Source: Saccoglossus kowalevskii (lineage: Eukaryota; Hemichordata; Enteropneusta; Harrimaniidae). Taken from it: DNA of 24,122 nucleotides. Positions within the stretch are counted from its first letter, which is position 1. Every line of letters starts with the position of its first letter. Made by a program: the position numbers and the translations under genes. Shown here in pieces: positions 13,627 through 23,935 of the stretch. Below the pieces are notes generated by a model. It did not search any database and had not been told where the DNA came from. It saw only the letters and a list, made by a program, of their open reading frames with translations. The stretch spans positions 113,364 to 137,485 of the forward strand of contig NW_003125894.1 of the NCBI RefSeq assembly GCF_000003605.2, given 5' to 3'.

Positions 13627-13970
13627 TGATCAATATGACGGGTCACAATCACCGATACATAACATGGTAAAGATACACCCTCAACTCATTCTAGCCATGG
13701 CTGAAGCCTGGATGTATTACTAGTATTTATTTCCACACACACACAAACAAAACAATGTGTAAGCCTTTAGAAGTGAGCTCTGCAGTATTGCCCTTGTTTA
13801 CGTTGGCGGTCATCACATCCATAGAGTGAAACTACGATCGATGTGACAATCAAGTCACAATCATCGAAACCACGATTAGTAGAAGAACCGTATCGAAACA
13901 TAGCACAGTAAATGTACACCCACAACTCCATTCTACTCAAAGACCGAAACCCCTGACTGAAACCTACGCA
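13627..13970 (+). repeat. Two diverged copies of a roughly 100-bp sequence
   Basis: 13627-13715 and 13836-13970 share, in order, GATC(A/G)AT(A/G)TGAC, TCACAATCA(C/T)CGA, TACACCC(T/A)CAACTC, CATTCTA and TGAAACC/TGAAGCC-like segments, with insertions in the second copy. This suggests an old tandem duplication. Confidence 0.45.
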
Positions 13971-14760
13971 TGTGTTTGAATAGGATTGCAGGAATGGTCA
14001 ATAGTCATGATAGAAAGGGTCTGAATTATAAAAAAAAAAAAAAAGGTTCCGTGTATTTATATGTGGGGGTGTATCCAGGAGATTGAAATAGCAAATAATG
14101 TCTTAATTCATTTAATCACAATTATTTATTTCAAAAAACAAAACAAAACCAGATATTACAATACTCAAGTTGAATAGTTAATATTGTATTACGGTTAATA
14201 TAACGTACGACTGTAAAACCTTACTAGTAATGTTTTACATTTCAAACTTTGTTTTTTTCCGTCAACAAAGCTTCATAAAAGCAGATAATCATAATAACCA
14301 ATAATAATAATGCTCCTTTTGAGTACCCGTGTGAATTTAGACAGAGAATTTGACCGTTATCGATTAAGTTCCAGTTTCAACTGATGATATTGCTTTACAA
14401 ATCTATATGAAACTCTCCGAATACTAGTATATGCTTGCGATCTGATTGGTGGATATAATACGGCCTATGTAGAATACGTCATCAAGTAATTGTGATATTG
14501 ATTTCTTGTCTGACAACTGACACGTACTTCTTATTTTAGTTGATTCTTTTTATAATTCAGTCATGAATTGTTTTTTATTTAGTCTCAATGTTACAAAAAT
14601 TATTGGGTCAATTAAATAAATGAGTCGTCTCGCATAAAGTAGGGTCTACCGACAAGAGCGCCCTCATGATACAGCCAAGAAAATATGGAGTCGAGTGGCA
14701 CTGATTATGTTACATATAAATACCAAGCCACACAAACTTTGCATCCGGTGTGACTTATAA

Positions 14761-15133
14761 ATCATGTATATCACCTTCAACTGATTGGTCAATATCATAT
14801 TTATCACCTTCAACTGATTGGTCAATATCATGTATATCACCTTCAACTGATTGGTCAATATCATGTATATCACCTTCAACTGACTGGTCAATATCATGTA
14901 TATCACCTTCAACTGATTGGTCAATATCATGTATATCACCTTCAACTGATTGATCAATATCATGTATATCACCTTCAACTGATTGGTCAATATCATGTAT
15001 ATCACCTTCAACTGATTGGTCAATATCATGTATATCACCTTCAACTGATTGGTCAATATCATGTATATCACCTTCAACTAATTGGTCAATATCATGTATA
15101 TCACCTTCAACTGATTGGTCAATATCATGTTTA
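14761..15133. repeat. 33-bp minisatellite, 11 full units
   Basis: The unit starts ATCATGTATATCACCTTCAA and ends CTGATTGGTCAAT. Starts fall at exact 33-bp steps from 14761 to 15091, followed by a 10-bp partial unit at 15124. Units are almost identical; differences include ATATTTA in unit 2, GACTGG in unit 4, GATTGATC in unit 6 and CTAATTGG in unit 10. Because 33 is a multiple of three, several frames stay open (for example minus 14755-15141, an 11-residue acidic peptide repeat), which is an artefact of the repeat. On the minus strand each intact unit carries GACCAATCAG, an NF-Y/CCAAT-box consensus. Confidence 0.97.
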
Positions 15134-17770
15134 TTTCCCATAATACAATGCTCGTATAGTTGATTACGTGTTTTGTTTCAAAAAATCAACTCAGTTATGT
15201 GGCATACAAAGAACGTGTTTAATTGTTATGTCGTAATGGCAATGGTTTTCTTAAAACGAATCTATTTTTAGATGTATGGGTTATATGCTGGCATAAAAAC
15301 TGTATATAATTGCTTCCAGTGGACGCGTTGACCTGCCTATTCCTCAAAAACTACTCTAATGTGTGAATGCATATATTAATACAATATTGTTAGTAATATT
15401 TTACTCGCAATATAACGCGACATATAGTGTCAATGTCAGTGCTAGTAACTACTAACAACAACGAGTTCATCATCACATGGTAATCTATCGCATGGTGGCG
15501 CTATTTTGCAATATAGCGTTGAAACTGGGGCAGGGGACCAGACTATATAAATCATGACGATTAGGGGCGTACCGCAAACAGTAGAACACAGTCTGACAAA
15601 TAGTTGAACTATTTTCATAAAAATTAAACTTTACTTATTTAGTTTCTGTGTGATAATATTTTTTCATTATATATAATCTGAATTGAAGTTTTGTTTCTAT
15701 GACGCATTGCGCACACGTACTGGGTCGTAACGTGAAAACAGAATTCGGCTCAAACTGAATTTTAATAAATCAACCGAAGAATGTAATTGGCTTCTGTGGC
15801 ATACACACCCAGATCAGAGACCCTGTAAACGTCTTCAGGGTCTATACCCAGATTTACATCGCTATTTTGAATATTTCTTTTGAGAATGGGACAATAGGAT
15901 GGGTACGAATAATCAGCACTCGTCTACTGTTATTTCTCCACAAATAAGGAGGTAAAACAACTTCGTCTCCTTCATTTGAAAACTAGTCATGCGGACAATA
16001 AAACTGAAATTTTAAACGTGCTTTAATTAAGAACAAAATGTTGGATTTCGAATGCGTGCTGTCGTGGTTCATTGCGTGTCATTGAACCCGAATGACATAC
16101 ATATTTCGCAACCACTCATCTGCGTCATTGTGAGCGGACTATTTCCTCATTTCAGGCGTTTGACGCAAAGTGTGTGCAACTTAAAAATCTTACACAACAC
16201 GTACTAGTGTACGGATTGGATTTAAGTCTAGTCGAAGACACCCTGTGTTCCAGGTCTGCCTGTGTTCTTTACTAAATAAACCTCGGGCTGAGTAACTCCT
16301 TAGTAATATGAAGGGCCAGGGTTTACCAGCCTTCTGTGTACCTGTCTTGATATGAAACCAACACTGCACATTATAGAAATGTACATTTTAAATGATAAGT
16401 TAAATTTCTACTCATCTGTTCACCTTATATTGAAAATTTCGCGTAATTTACAAAATGACCAAGAATAATAATAATGACAAATAGGTTACTTTTTAAGAAC
16501 TGCTGCAATCTGATTAAAATCTAATGTATTTTATTTTATATATTTTATTATGTTGTAATTATTATTATTATTATGAACTCGTTGTCTTATTTTCCACTGA
16601 TTTAGCTATCGCCACATTGTGGGCTTCCGCGATTACGCATTTGTTTTTAAAACAGCCAGCAAATAAATAATAAATTGAAATGAAAAAAAAATGTATGATA
16701 AAAATAAATAATTACCAACATATTTAAAAAAAAACCTAAAGAGATTAGAGCTGTTGTAGCCATTGTGAAATTAGCATGTCAAAATTAACTAACAAAATTA
16801 TAAAAAAAATACACAATAATGTGCAAAACCAACATGTTTGTAGAATGGTGGTGTTGAAAATGTGTATCTAACCTCTTGATCAACAAAGTCATCTAGGCTG
16901 TTTATGTCCATTTTGTCAAAAATAGACCTTTTCAACACCAGTTCTCCCTTTTGGTCACAAATTCACAAAATAGTCCCCTTTATAGTCTGCTCTTTTCTTC
17001 AGAACACTGGGACAAAAATAGTCAAATTTTGTCAGTTGGCTTTAAAATTACGGTTCATATCCAGTAATATTGAGGAATATAAGAAAAAAAAGTGCAGACT
17101 CAACAAATTGGGCGAGGCATTCTGGTGATAAAAAGGTTAAAGAAGAAACGTAGAAAAATATCGCGGAAAAATGATGGCATTCGTGTGGACCATTACGGTA
17201 GTTAAAAATAAGAAACACAAATATTATCGAACAAATGGTAGCAAATATAACCCTTTGAACTTTTGTAAATCTTTCACAAAATAAACATGCATACTAGAGT
17301 TTCCTAGCTGTGAACCAGCTCTTCTTGTGTCGGTATTTAGCCTTCTTTGTCATGGGATTAGTCATTTATGAAACATTTGGTGTCATATTTTTTTTTATCT
17401 TTTTGTAAAAAAAAATGTGCCAAAATTATGGAGAGAAAAATTGTGTTGTTCAATGGAGTTAATTAACTGTATATTGTGCTCAGTCGGTTATATCCAACAC
17501 AAATTGTATTACACAAATGCCTATAAAATATATACATAGCAACATCGGCCTCACGGAAATTGAGAGCGAATAATCACAAAAACTAAAAAAGTTGTTTGCA
17601 GTGTTATCTTTCCGACAATTTCGTCGTTGATTTCACCTGGTGCTGAGAATTACTTTCCCTTATTTTGAGTATCAATCCGCGATTTGGAGACAACATCGAT
17701 TTGTTCATTATTAAATGACTATTATAATATTATTCGCCAAGTGAGACTTCAAGCTAATGACTTCGGAACA
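15134..17770. other. Intergenic DNA, right part
   Basis: No gene recognised. It is CpG-rich at 15.1-16.3 kb and becomes AT-rich with many A/T runs at 16.4-17.5 kb. Contents: a short inverted repeat CGCTAT/ATAGCG near 15499-15518, a TATA-box-like TATATAAA at 15544-15551, a perfect 8-bp hairpin at 15818-15843, and a TTA microsatellite at about 16557-16574. The 74-codon open frame at 16904-17128 looks random. Confidence 0.7.
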
Positions 17771-17777
17771 AATGTTG

Positions 17778-17834
17778 AACAATGCTGCTTACTGTACAGC
17801 TGAACAATGTTTAAACAAGGTGAACTACATTGTT
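17778..17834 (+). promoter_or_regulatory. Cluster of three SOX-type AACAATG motifs
   Basis: AACAATG occurs at 17778-17784 and 17803-17809, and in reverse (CATTGTT) at 17828-17834, just 48-104 bp before the SORL1-like start codon. This 7-mer matches the known HMG-box SOX consensus (A/T)(A/T)CAA(A/T)G. Motif occurrence is direct; binding is inference. Confidence 0.4.
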
Positions 17835-17877
17835 GCCGCAGTATACCACTCTCACATTTAGTCGTTGTGTGTCATTT

Positions 17878-17889
17878 CAAAATGGCGGC
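17878..17889 (+). promoter_or_regulatory. TISU/YY1-like translation start element
   Basis: CAAAATGGCGGC overlaps the start codon and matches the TISU consensus SAASATGGCGGC at 11 of 12 positions; only the fourth base (A instead of C/G) differs. TISU elements serve both YY1 binding and start selection on very short 5' UTRs in vertebrates. An initiator-like TCATTTC at 17872-17878 would give a leader of about 8 nt, fitting that mode. Confidence 0.5.
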
Positions 17890-18142
17890 CATGGCCAGGA
17901 TTATTCTGTTGTATTTTGTTGCGTTTACGCCTTTTGTAGTCTGCGTACGCTTCGGTTTACCGTCTAGAACTCTGCATTTCCCAACCGAAAATGCTAATCA
18001 CGGCTTGGGAGAAGGATATTGGCGATATCGTGTTTCAAAAGACCACGAATCCAGCGAATTCATATCCAACACTGTCAAGCGGGTGGTTCGAGATGCACCA
18101 TCACCAGGAGTATCCCAATCGCCGAGCGATATGGTCACAAAG
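17882..18142 (+). CDS. SORL1: SORL1-like exon 1: signal peptide and propeptide
   Basis: First coding exon (87 codons) of a SorLA-type sorting receptor, a type I membrane protein that moves cargo between Golgi and endosomes. Residues 1-21 form a signal peptide: MAAMAR, a hydrophobic core IILLYFVAF, then TPFVVC. The following segment to about residue 70 has the place and size of the VPS10 propeptide, ending at RVVR (67-70), which fits the minimal furin site R-X-X-R; human SORL1 has a basic furin site in the same place. The exon stops after codon AAG at the donor GTGAAG, phase 0, matching exon 2. The start at 17882 is preferred over an in-frame ATG at 17807 because it lies directly before the signal peptide in an AAAATGG context. 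Sequence conservation in this exon is weak, so the call leans on position, signal peptide, cleavage site and phase. Confidence 0.85.
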
Positions 18143-18321
18143 GTGAAGTTACTAGATATGTCTGTATTGTTCACACCAAAACATCACAGTAACGTCCAAA
18201 ACATCGCTTATAAACTAGTCTGTGTGATCAATGTCGGCAGCGACTTAATCTATCGCACACTTTGTTATTCTGCGGTTTATTCGTACCAGGAAGTGGCATC
18301 TTCAATATTGTTGTTATTCAG

Positions 18322-18350
18322 TCACGCACGCACACGCACACAAACACACA
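18322..18350. repeat. CA/CG-rich microsatellite
   Basis: A run of CACG and CACA units, interrupted once by AAA, about 180 bp after the SORL1-like exon 1 donor. Confidence 0.85.
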
Positions 18351-19144
18351 TGTTGCATAATGTCAGTGTCTTCCGCTTTACCTGTATAACAATGTACGCG
18401 ACAAGCTATAATTCACACTCATGGCCGTTCTTGGTACGGACATGTTTTGTTTATTTATCTTTTTCTGGGATATGCATTGTATAAATACATTTCGAGTCAG
18501 GCCATCTGTCGCAGCGTAAACATCAAATACGGCGTTGTTTGTTGAAATTATTATGCTGTAATTTGTAAAGTGTTTGTTCAATTCTTGTTTATCTATAGTT
18601 GTCAACTTACGCGTTTATACATTTACCATTTGATACATTTTCTCAGAGGATGTAGCTGTGTTCAGGGTACTTCAATTAATTAAGGGTTAAGGTTTAAGCT
18701 AATCTCATATGTTTCCATATCAGCTATTCCCCACTGCGTTTACTATGAGAGGGAACAACAGTGAGCACAGGCTAAGGAGCACCCTGATTTGTTAAAGGGG
18801 AACATTTCATGCCCAGGGATTGCACCAAAGAATCATGGGACACTATTGTTTATGTTGTTTACAATGTTAATATATCTTTTGTTATCCATTGTAATTTTAA
18901 TCCAGAAAGTAAATTTGTAGTACAGGAAGCCCCCCCCCCAAGGTATACATGTTAGTTCTATGGTTATAAAACATTAACAATGCAAATTCAGAAAGTGCAT
19001 ATTGCAGAGTTTCATCGTCATTCCATGCATTGCCAAAGCTAAATGTTCTCACACACTTTCTTAGCCCGAGCTAAGTGTCTAGACCAGGTCTTAAAAACGA
19101 GTCAGATTTAACCTGTACTTAGTTTCTTAGCCCGTACTAAGCTG

Positions 19145-19356
19145 TACTGTGGAATAGTTTATTTTTGCTGGAATTAATTTTTGCTGAAAAGGCATTTTGA
19201 GCGTTTTGTATGGAATTTATTTTCACTGATTTTTGATGAGTTTAATGTGAAATGTATGAAAAAAAGTATATTCGCTGGATTTTATTTTCACGGAATCCTC
19301 CCGTCAGCGAAAATAGCAAAAATAAATTCCAAGCGAAAATAAAGTATTCTACAGTA
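19145..19356 (+). mobile_element. MITE with about 40-bp terminal inverted repeats
   Basis: A 212-bp element begins TACTGTGGAATA and ends with the near reverse complement TATTCTACAGTA. The inverted match extends inward about 40 bp with only a few mismatches and one indel (left GGAATTAATTTTTGCT; right, reverse-complemented, GGAATTTATTTTTGCT). There is no coding capacity. The outermost TA on each side fits a TA target duplication of Tc1/mariner type (inference). A diverged second copy lies at 6599-6810. Confidence 0.8.
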
Positions 19357-21309
19357 TTACATATTTTTTTACCGCGAACTAACAGGAGCTGTGAACAGAA
19401 GCAGCTTATGATTGTCATGATAATACAATTATAAAAATATTCACATTATAATTATCAACTTGTTATTAGGATTATTAAACAATTAATACAGTACACAGGC
19501 AGGTATGGCAGTCGGACGATTTAGTCGTCAATACTACGAAGTGCTTTCGTTAGTTTGTAATTCTTCACTTGGTAATTAACAGGACGGTCAGTTTGATGAA
19601 CCGAGTAACACCTTGTTGGTAACGGTTATTACGCAATAGAATTATTTTCTTTTGTAAATTGTAACTAGTGTGTTTTCAGTGTGTTCACAAAAAAATCATT
19701 ATCAGCAATCAACGAAATATTTTAAAACTTGTTTATCAGTAGGAATAAATCAACATGAGATCCCTCTAATAACAAAAATACGCAAATAATTGGCGTAGTA
19801 AAAAGTCTTGTGGTTTCACCACAAAATGGCAGTGTGTGGTGGCAGAGATACTTTCGGTACTCAGATACTGTTTGGGTTTGTTTACGTATTTAAATTGTGC
19901 ACGGCTTTGGTGTTATGATGTTTACAGCGATAAGTGTTCAGCTGCGCACTCCACACAAGTGAAATATTGTTGTGGCTTCCTGAATACATGTTGACAATAC
20001 TCTCTAATTGTCATAGTAATCGGGTTTGCCAAACCTGCCCGGACTTGGTCTTATTAATATTTCATTTTGATGTGAAAATTTGCTAGTGTGTATGTGTGTA
20101 TTTGGGTGGTTCATCATACATGCAGGCACCATAAGAATGGAATGTCAACGTAATTTGCATAAACTGATGGGTATATTGTGATTTATTTCATTTCACATTA
20201 CCAGCCCCCCTGTAATCAGTTAGACCTACTCGAATATGAATGATGACAAAGACTATTATCTGTTCTATTTATTCCAGTCATTCGGCAAAAAAGAAAAATG
20301 TAATACTTGTTCTGAGGAGTTAAAAAAAAATGTTCAGTGACACAGCTTTAATTTTCTTTCTTTTATCTTTACAATTTGTTGGCATTACCAGCACTCCCCC
20401 AACCCCCCAATGTGCGACTTTTGCTCGTCTTTCAAAGTGATACATGCATAGGAACTAGGGTGATGTAAATAAACATATGTGATGTGTTTTGTTCATACTG
20501 TCTATTGTATAATAATGAAAATCATTTGAGCTGGTAACAGACTGTAACTCAATAAAATTATTATTGCATGACGTTATACTATTAAAATTATGCCTGGCTG
20601 AAAAAACAGCTTATTTTAAAATTGTTAACATTTTCTATACTTTTGAATTGGATGATACTTTGGTTATGTTTTTGATGTCCAAATATATATTTAATATTCT
20701 TGTAACTATTTGTTCAAATCAAGGCTTCAAATCACCAACACAACCACTCAGTGAGATCACCAATTTTTGCCCCTGTACTTTCAGTTGGATATTCATCATC
20801 AGGCTGACTTGCATATGATTTGTACACAGTTTTCTTTAAAAGCACTCACTGTGTTTGTTCTATTAGAAGTGCTTCTCTAATAAAGTGTATATAAACTAAT
20901 ATAGTTGTGTTAATTGTATACTGAAACATAAAAATATGACTTATTTTTACCCTAGCAACAACTCTATAATTTACATAGGTTAATGTGCATCGCTACTACC
21001 GGTACAACTGTAATAGAACAAACTCACTAACTGCCATGAAATTTTAGCTGAATTAATCAACACACATCCATCACTTTAACAGTAGCTTTGTTTATTTCCT
21101 GTCAACAATTATCCCATGACTACTAGTTTCTAAAAATAGTAGCCCAACTGCTACTGGATATTTACCACCTGAGAATTAAATAATAAGTTGTGCTATACTG
21201 ACTGGACAATACTTAATTACTTACTTACAATACTTAATAATTACTAGTAAAATCTAGTTGGTCAGAGTACATGATGTACATTGTATATGTCATCAGTGAT
21301 GTTTACAAC

Positions 21310-21857
21310 AGCAGATATACATAACTGGTAGCCATATTATAGTGACAGGCGACCTTGCATATACTTGTAGTTAGAGGTGTGTACACTAGCAGCCATACAC
21401 CACTGGTAACCCTGTAGTGACAGGGGACTCTACCTTGCATATACATGTAGTTAAAGGTGTGTATACTAGCAGCCGTATACCACTGGTAACCCTGTAGTGA
21501 CAGGGGACTCTACCTTGCATATACTTGTAGTTAGAGGTGTGTACACTAGCAGCCATACACCACTGGTAACCCTGTAGTGACAGGGGACTCTACCTTGCAT
21601 GTACATGTAGTTAGAGGTGTGTATACTAGCAGTCATACACCACTGGTAACCCTGTAGTGACAGGGGACTCTACCTTGCATATACATGTAGTGAGAGGTGT
21701 GTACACTAGCAGCCATACACCACTGGTAACCCTGTAGTGACGGGGGACTCTACCTTGCATATACATGTAGTTAGAGGTGTGTATACTAGAAGCTATACAG
21801 CACTGGTAATCATATAGTGACAGTTAGAGGTGCGTACACAGGCCATACACAACTGGA
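21310..21857. repeat. 80-bp tandem repeat (satellite), nearly 7 units
   Basis: CACTGGTAAC recurs at 21401, 21481, 21561, 21641 and 21721, exactly 80 bp apart, with a variant at 21801. The first unit (from about 21310) and the last are degenerate; the last lacks about 27 bp between GTGACAG and TTAGAGG. Most units contain CCCTGTAGTGACAGGG, a perfect 6-bp-arm hairpin with a 4-nt loop. It lies in SORL1-like intron 1. Confidence 0.95.
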
Positions 21858-22245
21858 AAGAAACCTTAATTTTGGAGCCAACAGACACAATTTGAGTAAA
21901 TTTTCAGTTTTACTAAAAAATGTGGCTATTTTTGTTACAATAAATGAGAAATAATTTATGATGAAAAAGAGGGAACTGATGGTGAAAAGGTGAACATGTT
22001 ATTTCTATCTCAATCTTGCATTTAATATAGACTCAAGATTATGAAGGAATGACCAATTTGCAAGTCTCTCATAGTGGATTTCTGATCATGTTATGGTCAT
22101 CCACTACATCAAAGAAAGTAAATGAACAAAATAATTTCTGAGAACATAGTAATTTACATAAAAAAAAGAACTAATTTGCATAAAATGAAATAAAATGGGT
22201 ATATAATAAAAAATATAATAATTTCCTTTGTACATGCTAATACAC

Positions 22246-22429
22246 TACTGTAAACTGTCTATTTTCGCAAAGGACTACTTTTTGCGAATTCCGCTAACCG
22301 TAGTCAGTTAAAATCATGAAACTTTTATAGCAATGAAGAATTCAATGACTTTTGTGATATTTTGTAATAAATGCCATAAAATTCTGAAATTTCAGAAATT
22401 TTTATCGGTGCAAAAAAAAACATGGTATA
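22246..22429. mobile_element. Possible degraded MITE of a related type
   Basis: The left edge TACTGTAAAC followed by CTATTTTCGC resembles the TACTGTA...TTTTCGC ends of the MITE at 19145. The right edge ends GGTATA, but the inverted match between the ends is poor. A perfect 16-bp palindrome lies inside. It may be a solo or decayed element; this is tentative. Confidence 0.3.
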
Positions 22430-22998
22430 AGAATAACTAATGTTTTGGAAATAATCATTGTTTCATGATACAATAGTTCTCCTAGCTAAACTGACATTCT
22501 ATTGCAGCTGCCTTCTTTAGGAGACACAACTTATTTTCTAATTGCAAGCCAATTTGAAATACAAATGATAAAAAAATCTAATCAATAATTTCTCATATTA
22601 CATTCATAAATTTATTAAAATATAGATTTTAAAAACATTTCTGAAAATTACATTTTCGAAATGAACTTCAAATCAAATATTATTCTGTGACATTGTTTTT
22701 ATTTAAAAATAACTTAATTGCAATAGGGTAAACATTCAGCATTCATGTATGGTACATGTAATTGGTTATGCAAATGAGCATTCTGTGCTGTCTTAAACGT
22801 GCTTGCAAACTATGATTAGTTTTTAGTTATTAGAAGCTGTGAAATTAATACATGTGATAAACAGAATATCAGATTTGTGCCCCACGTATGAAATTTATCA
22901 AGTGATGGAAGTAAATTGTCATGATTTAAAATTACTACATGAATATATTGTAGGGTCACACTTAGGATATCCCTTAGGATATGTATGTTTAATAAATA

Positions 22999-23216
22999 TC
23001 AGTGGTTTTCACCTCATTCACATGTCAGTGGTTTTCACCTCATTCACATAGCTGTGGTTTTCACCCTAATCCTATGTCACTGGTTTTCACCTCATTCACA
23101 TAGCTGTGGTTTTCACCTCATTCACATGTCACTGGTTTTCACCTCATTCACATGTCAGTGGTTTTCACCCTATTCCTATGTCACTGGTTTTCACCTCATT
23201 CACATGTCACTGGTTC
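22999..23216. repeat. 26-bp minisatellite, 8 full units
   Basis: The unit starts TCACTGGTTTTCACCTCATT and ends CACATG. It repeats at 26-bp steps from 22999 to 23181, with a partial ninth unit at 23207. Variants alternate between TCACTGG, TCAGTGG and AGCTGTGG starts and between TCATTCAC and CTATTCCT/CTAATCCT inside, suggesting a higher-order mixture of unit types. The open frame across it (22985-23266) is an artefact. Confidence 0.95.
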
Positions 23217-23935
23217 CTATGGCAGAGATATTATGCAATATCTCAAAATCTACCCTGGTGACATAGGCTGAAAAAATCATATATTGCTAATGATGGAGTA
23301 CTTTTTGTCCTGAATTATTTAAAAAATCTGGGTTTTAAAAATTGTCAAAAAACACAATTTTTCTTCAACATTGTGTTCTATGGAATTGTTCCAAAAATAG
23401 CAATTTTCAAGAAATATTAGAACATATTTCTCCAAAAGCTTAACTTTAACACAAAATAATGGTATTTCATTGTACCATGATACGTTTAGTTTCATGATTG
23501 TACATAATAAACTAATGAACATTGTCATGCGATTTATGACCAATTTTGTCAAAAATTATGACTAGGCTTCTACCTTAAATGCAAGATCCTGCATTATACA
23601 TGAAATCAAACATAAAAACAAAGGTTATACAAGTACTAGAGACATGGTGTCAAAACTATTTTGGAATTTTTCCACGCTCAATAATATACACATGTGATGA
23701 TAGTTAATTTTGATAAAGTAAGGATACCTCAATGCCATATCCTCTCTAAAAGATGGGAAGTTGGACTATAATTGAACTAAAAAAAAGAAAGGAAATTCAA
23801 GTTTAAATCATTTGTATTTTGCGATAGCTATTTAAACTGTGTCTTTCATGCATTACATTAGATCTTGCAGTGAATGGAAACTCATCTACATGTATTCCGA
23901 CCATCTAAAACATTAGTGTCACTTTATTTTTACAG

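Larger units (their letters stand above)
11331..14760. other. Intergenic DNA, left part
   Basis: No gene recognised. Contents: an inverted repeat CATGCC/GGCATG near 11444-11461; a perfect 7-bp-arm palindrome at 11517-11533; tandem TTGTACCGAAAT motifs at about 12184-12212; the second copy of the 95-bp dispersed repeat at 12590-12683; two A runs (about 13135-13148 and 14029-14044); and a diverged duplication (13627-13715 and 13836-13970). Open frames at 12112-12336, 12839-13054 and 13319-13519 have no recognisable product. Confidence 0.7.
18143..23935 (+). other. SORL1-like intron 1 (5.8 kb) with repeats
   Basis: Intron from donor GTGAAG to acceptor TTTTTACAG, phase 0. It holds a CA-rich microsatellite (18322-18350), a C10 run (18930-18939), a MITE (19145-19356), an 80-bp satellite (21310-21857), a possible second MITE type (22246-22429) and a 26-bp minisatellite (22999-23216). 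The frame of exon 1 happens to stay open to 18481, past the donor. Open frames at 19252-19434, 20564-20818 and 23319-23552 (minus) resemble nothing known; the first lies inside the MITE. 19400-21300 and 21860-22240 show nothing else I can name. Confidence 0.8.

Noticed and set aside
14664-15141. Open frames on both strands across 14.66-15.14 kb, including a 128-residue acidic repeat protein
   Set aside because: They exist because the 33-bp unit is divisible by three and lacks stops in several frames; no start context, splice site or non-repeat domain supports a gene.
17807-17881. Upstream in-frame ATG giving 25 more residues to the SORL1-like protein
   Set aside because: It would bury the signal peptide behind a polar leader and sits within a SOX-type motif; the TISU-type ATG at 17882 is better placed.
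18143-18481. Extension of SORL1-like exon 1 by 113 codons
   Set aside because: The frame runs past a good donor into a CA microsatellite, loses any receptor-like character, and the phase-0 join to 23936 explains the gene better.
22985-23266. 93-residue open frame with repeating His-Leu-Ile-His-type peptide
   Set aside because: A translation of the 26-bp minisatellite inside an intron; no independent coding evidence.
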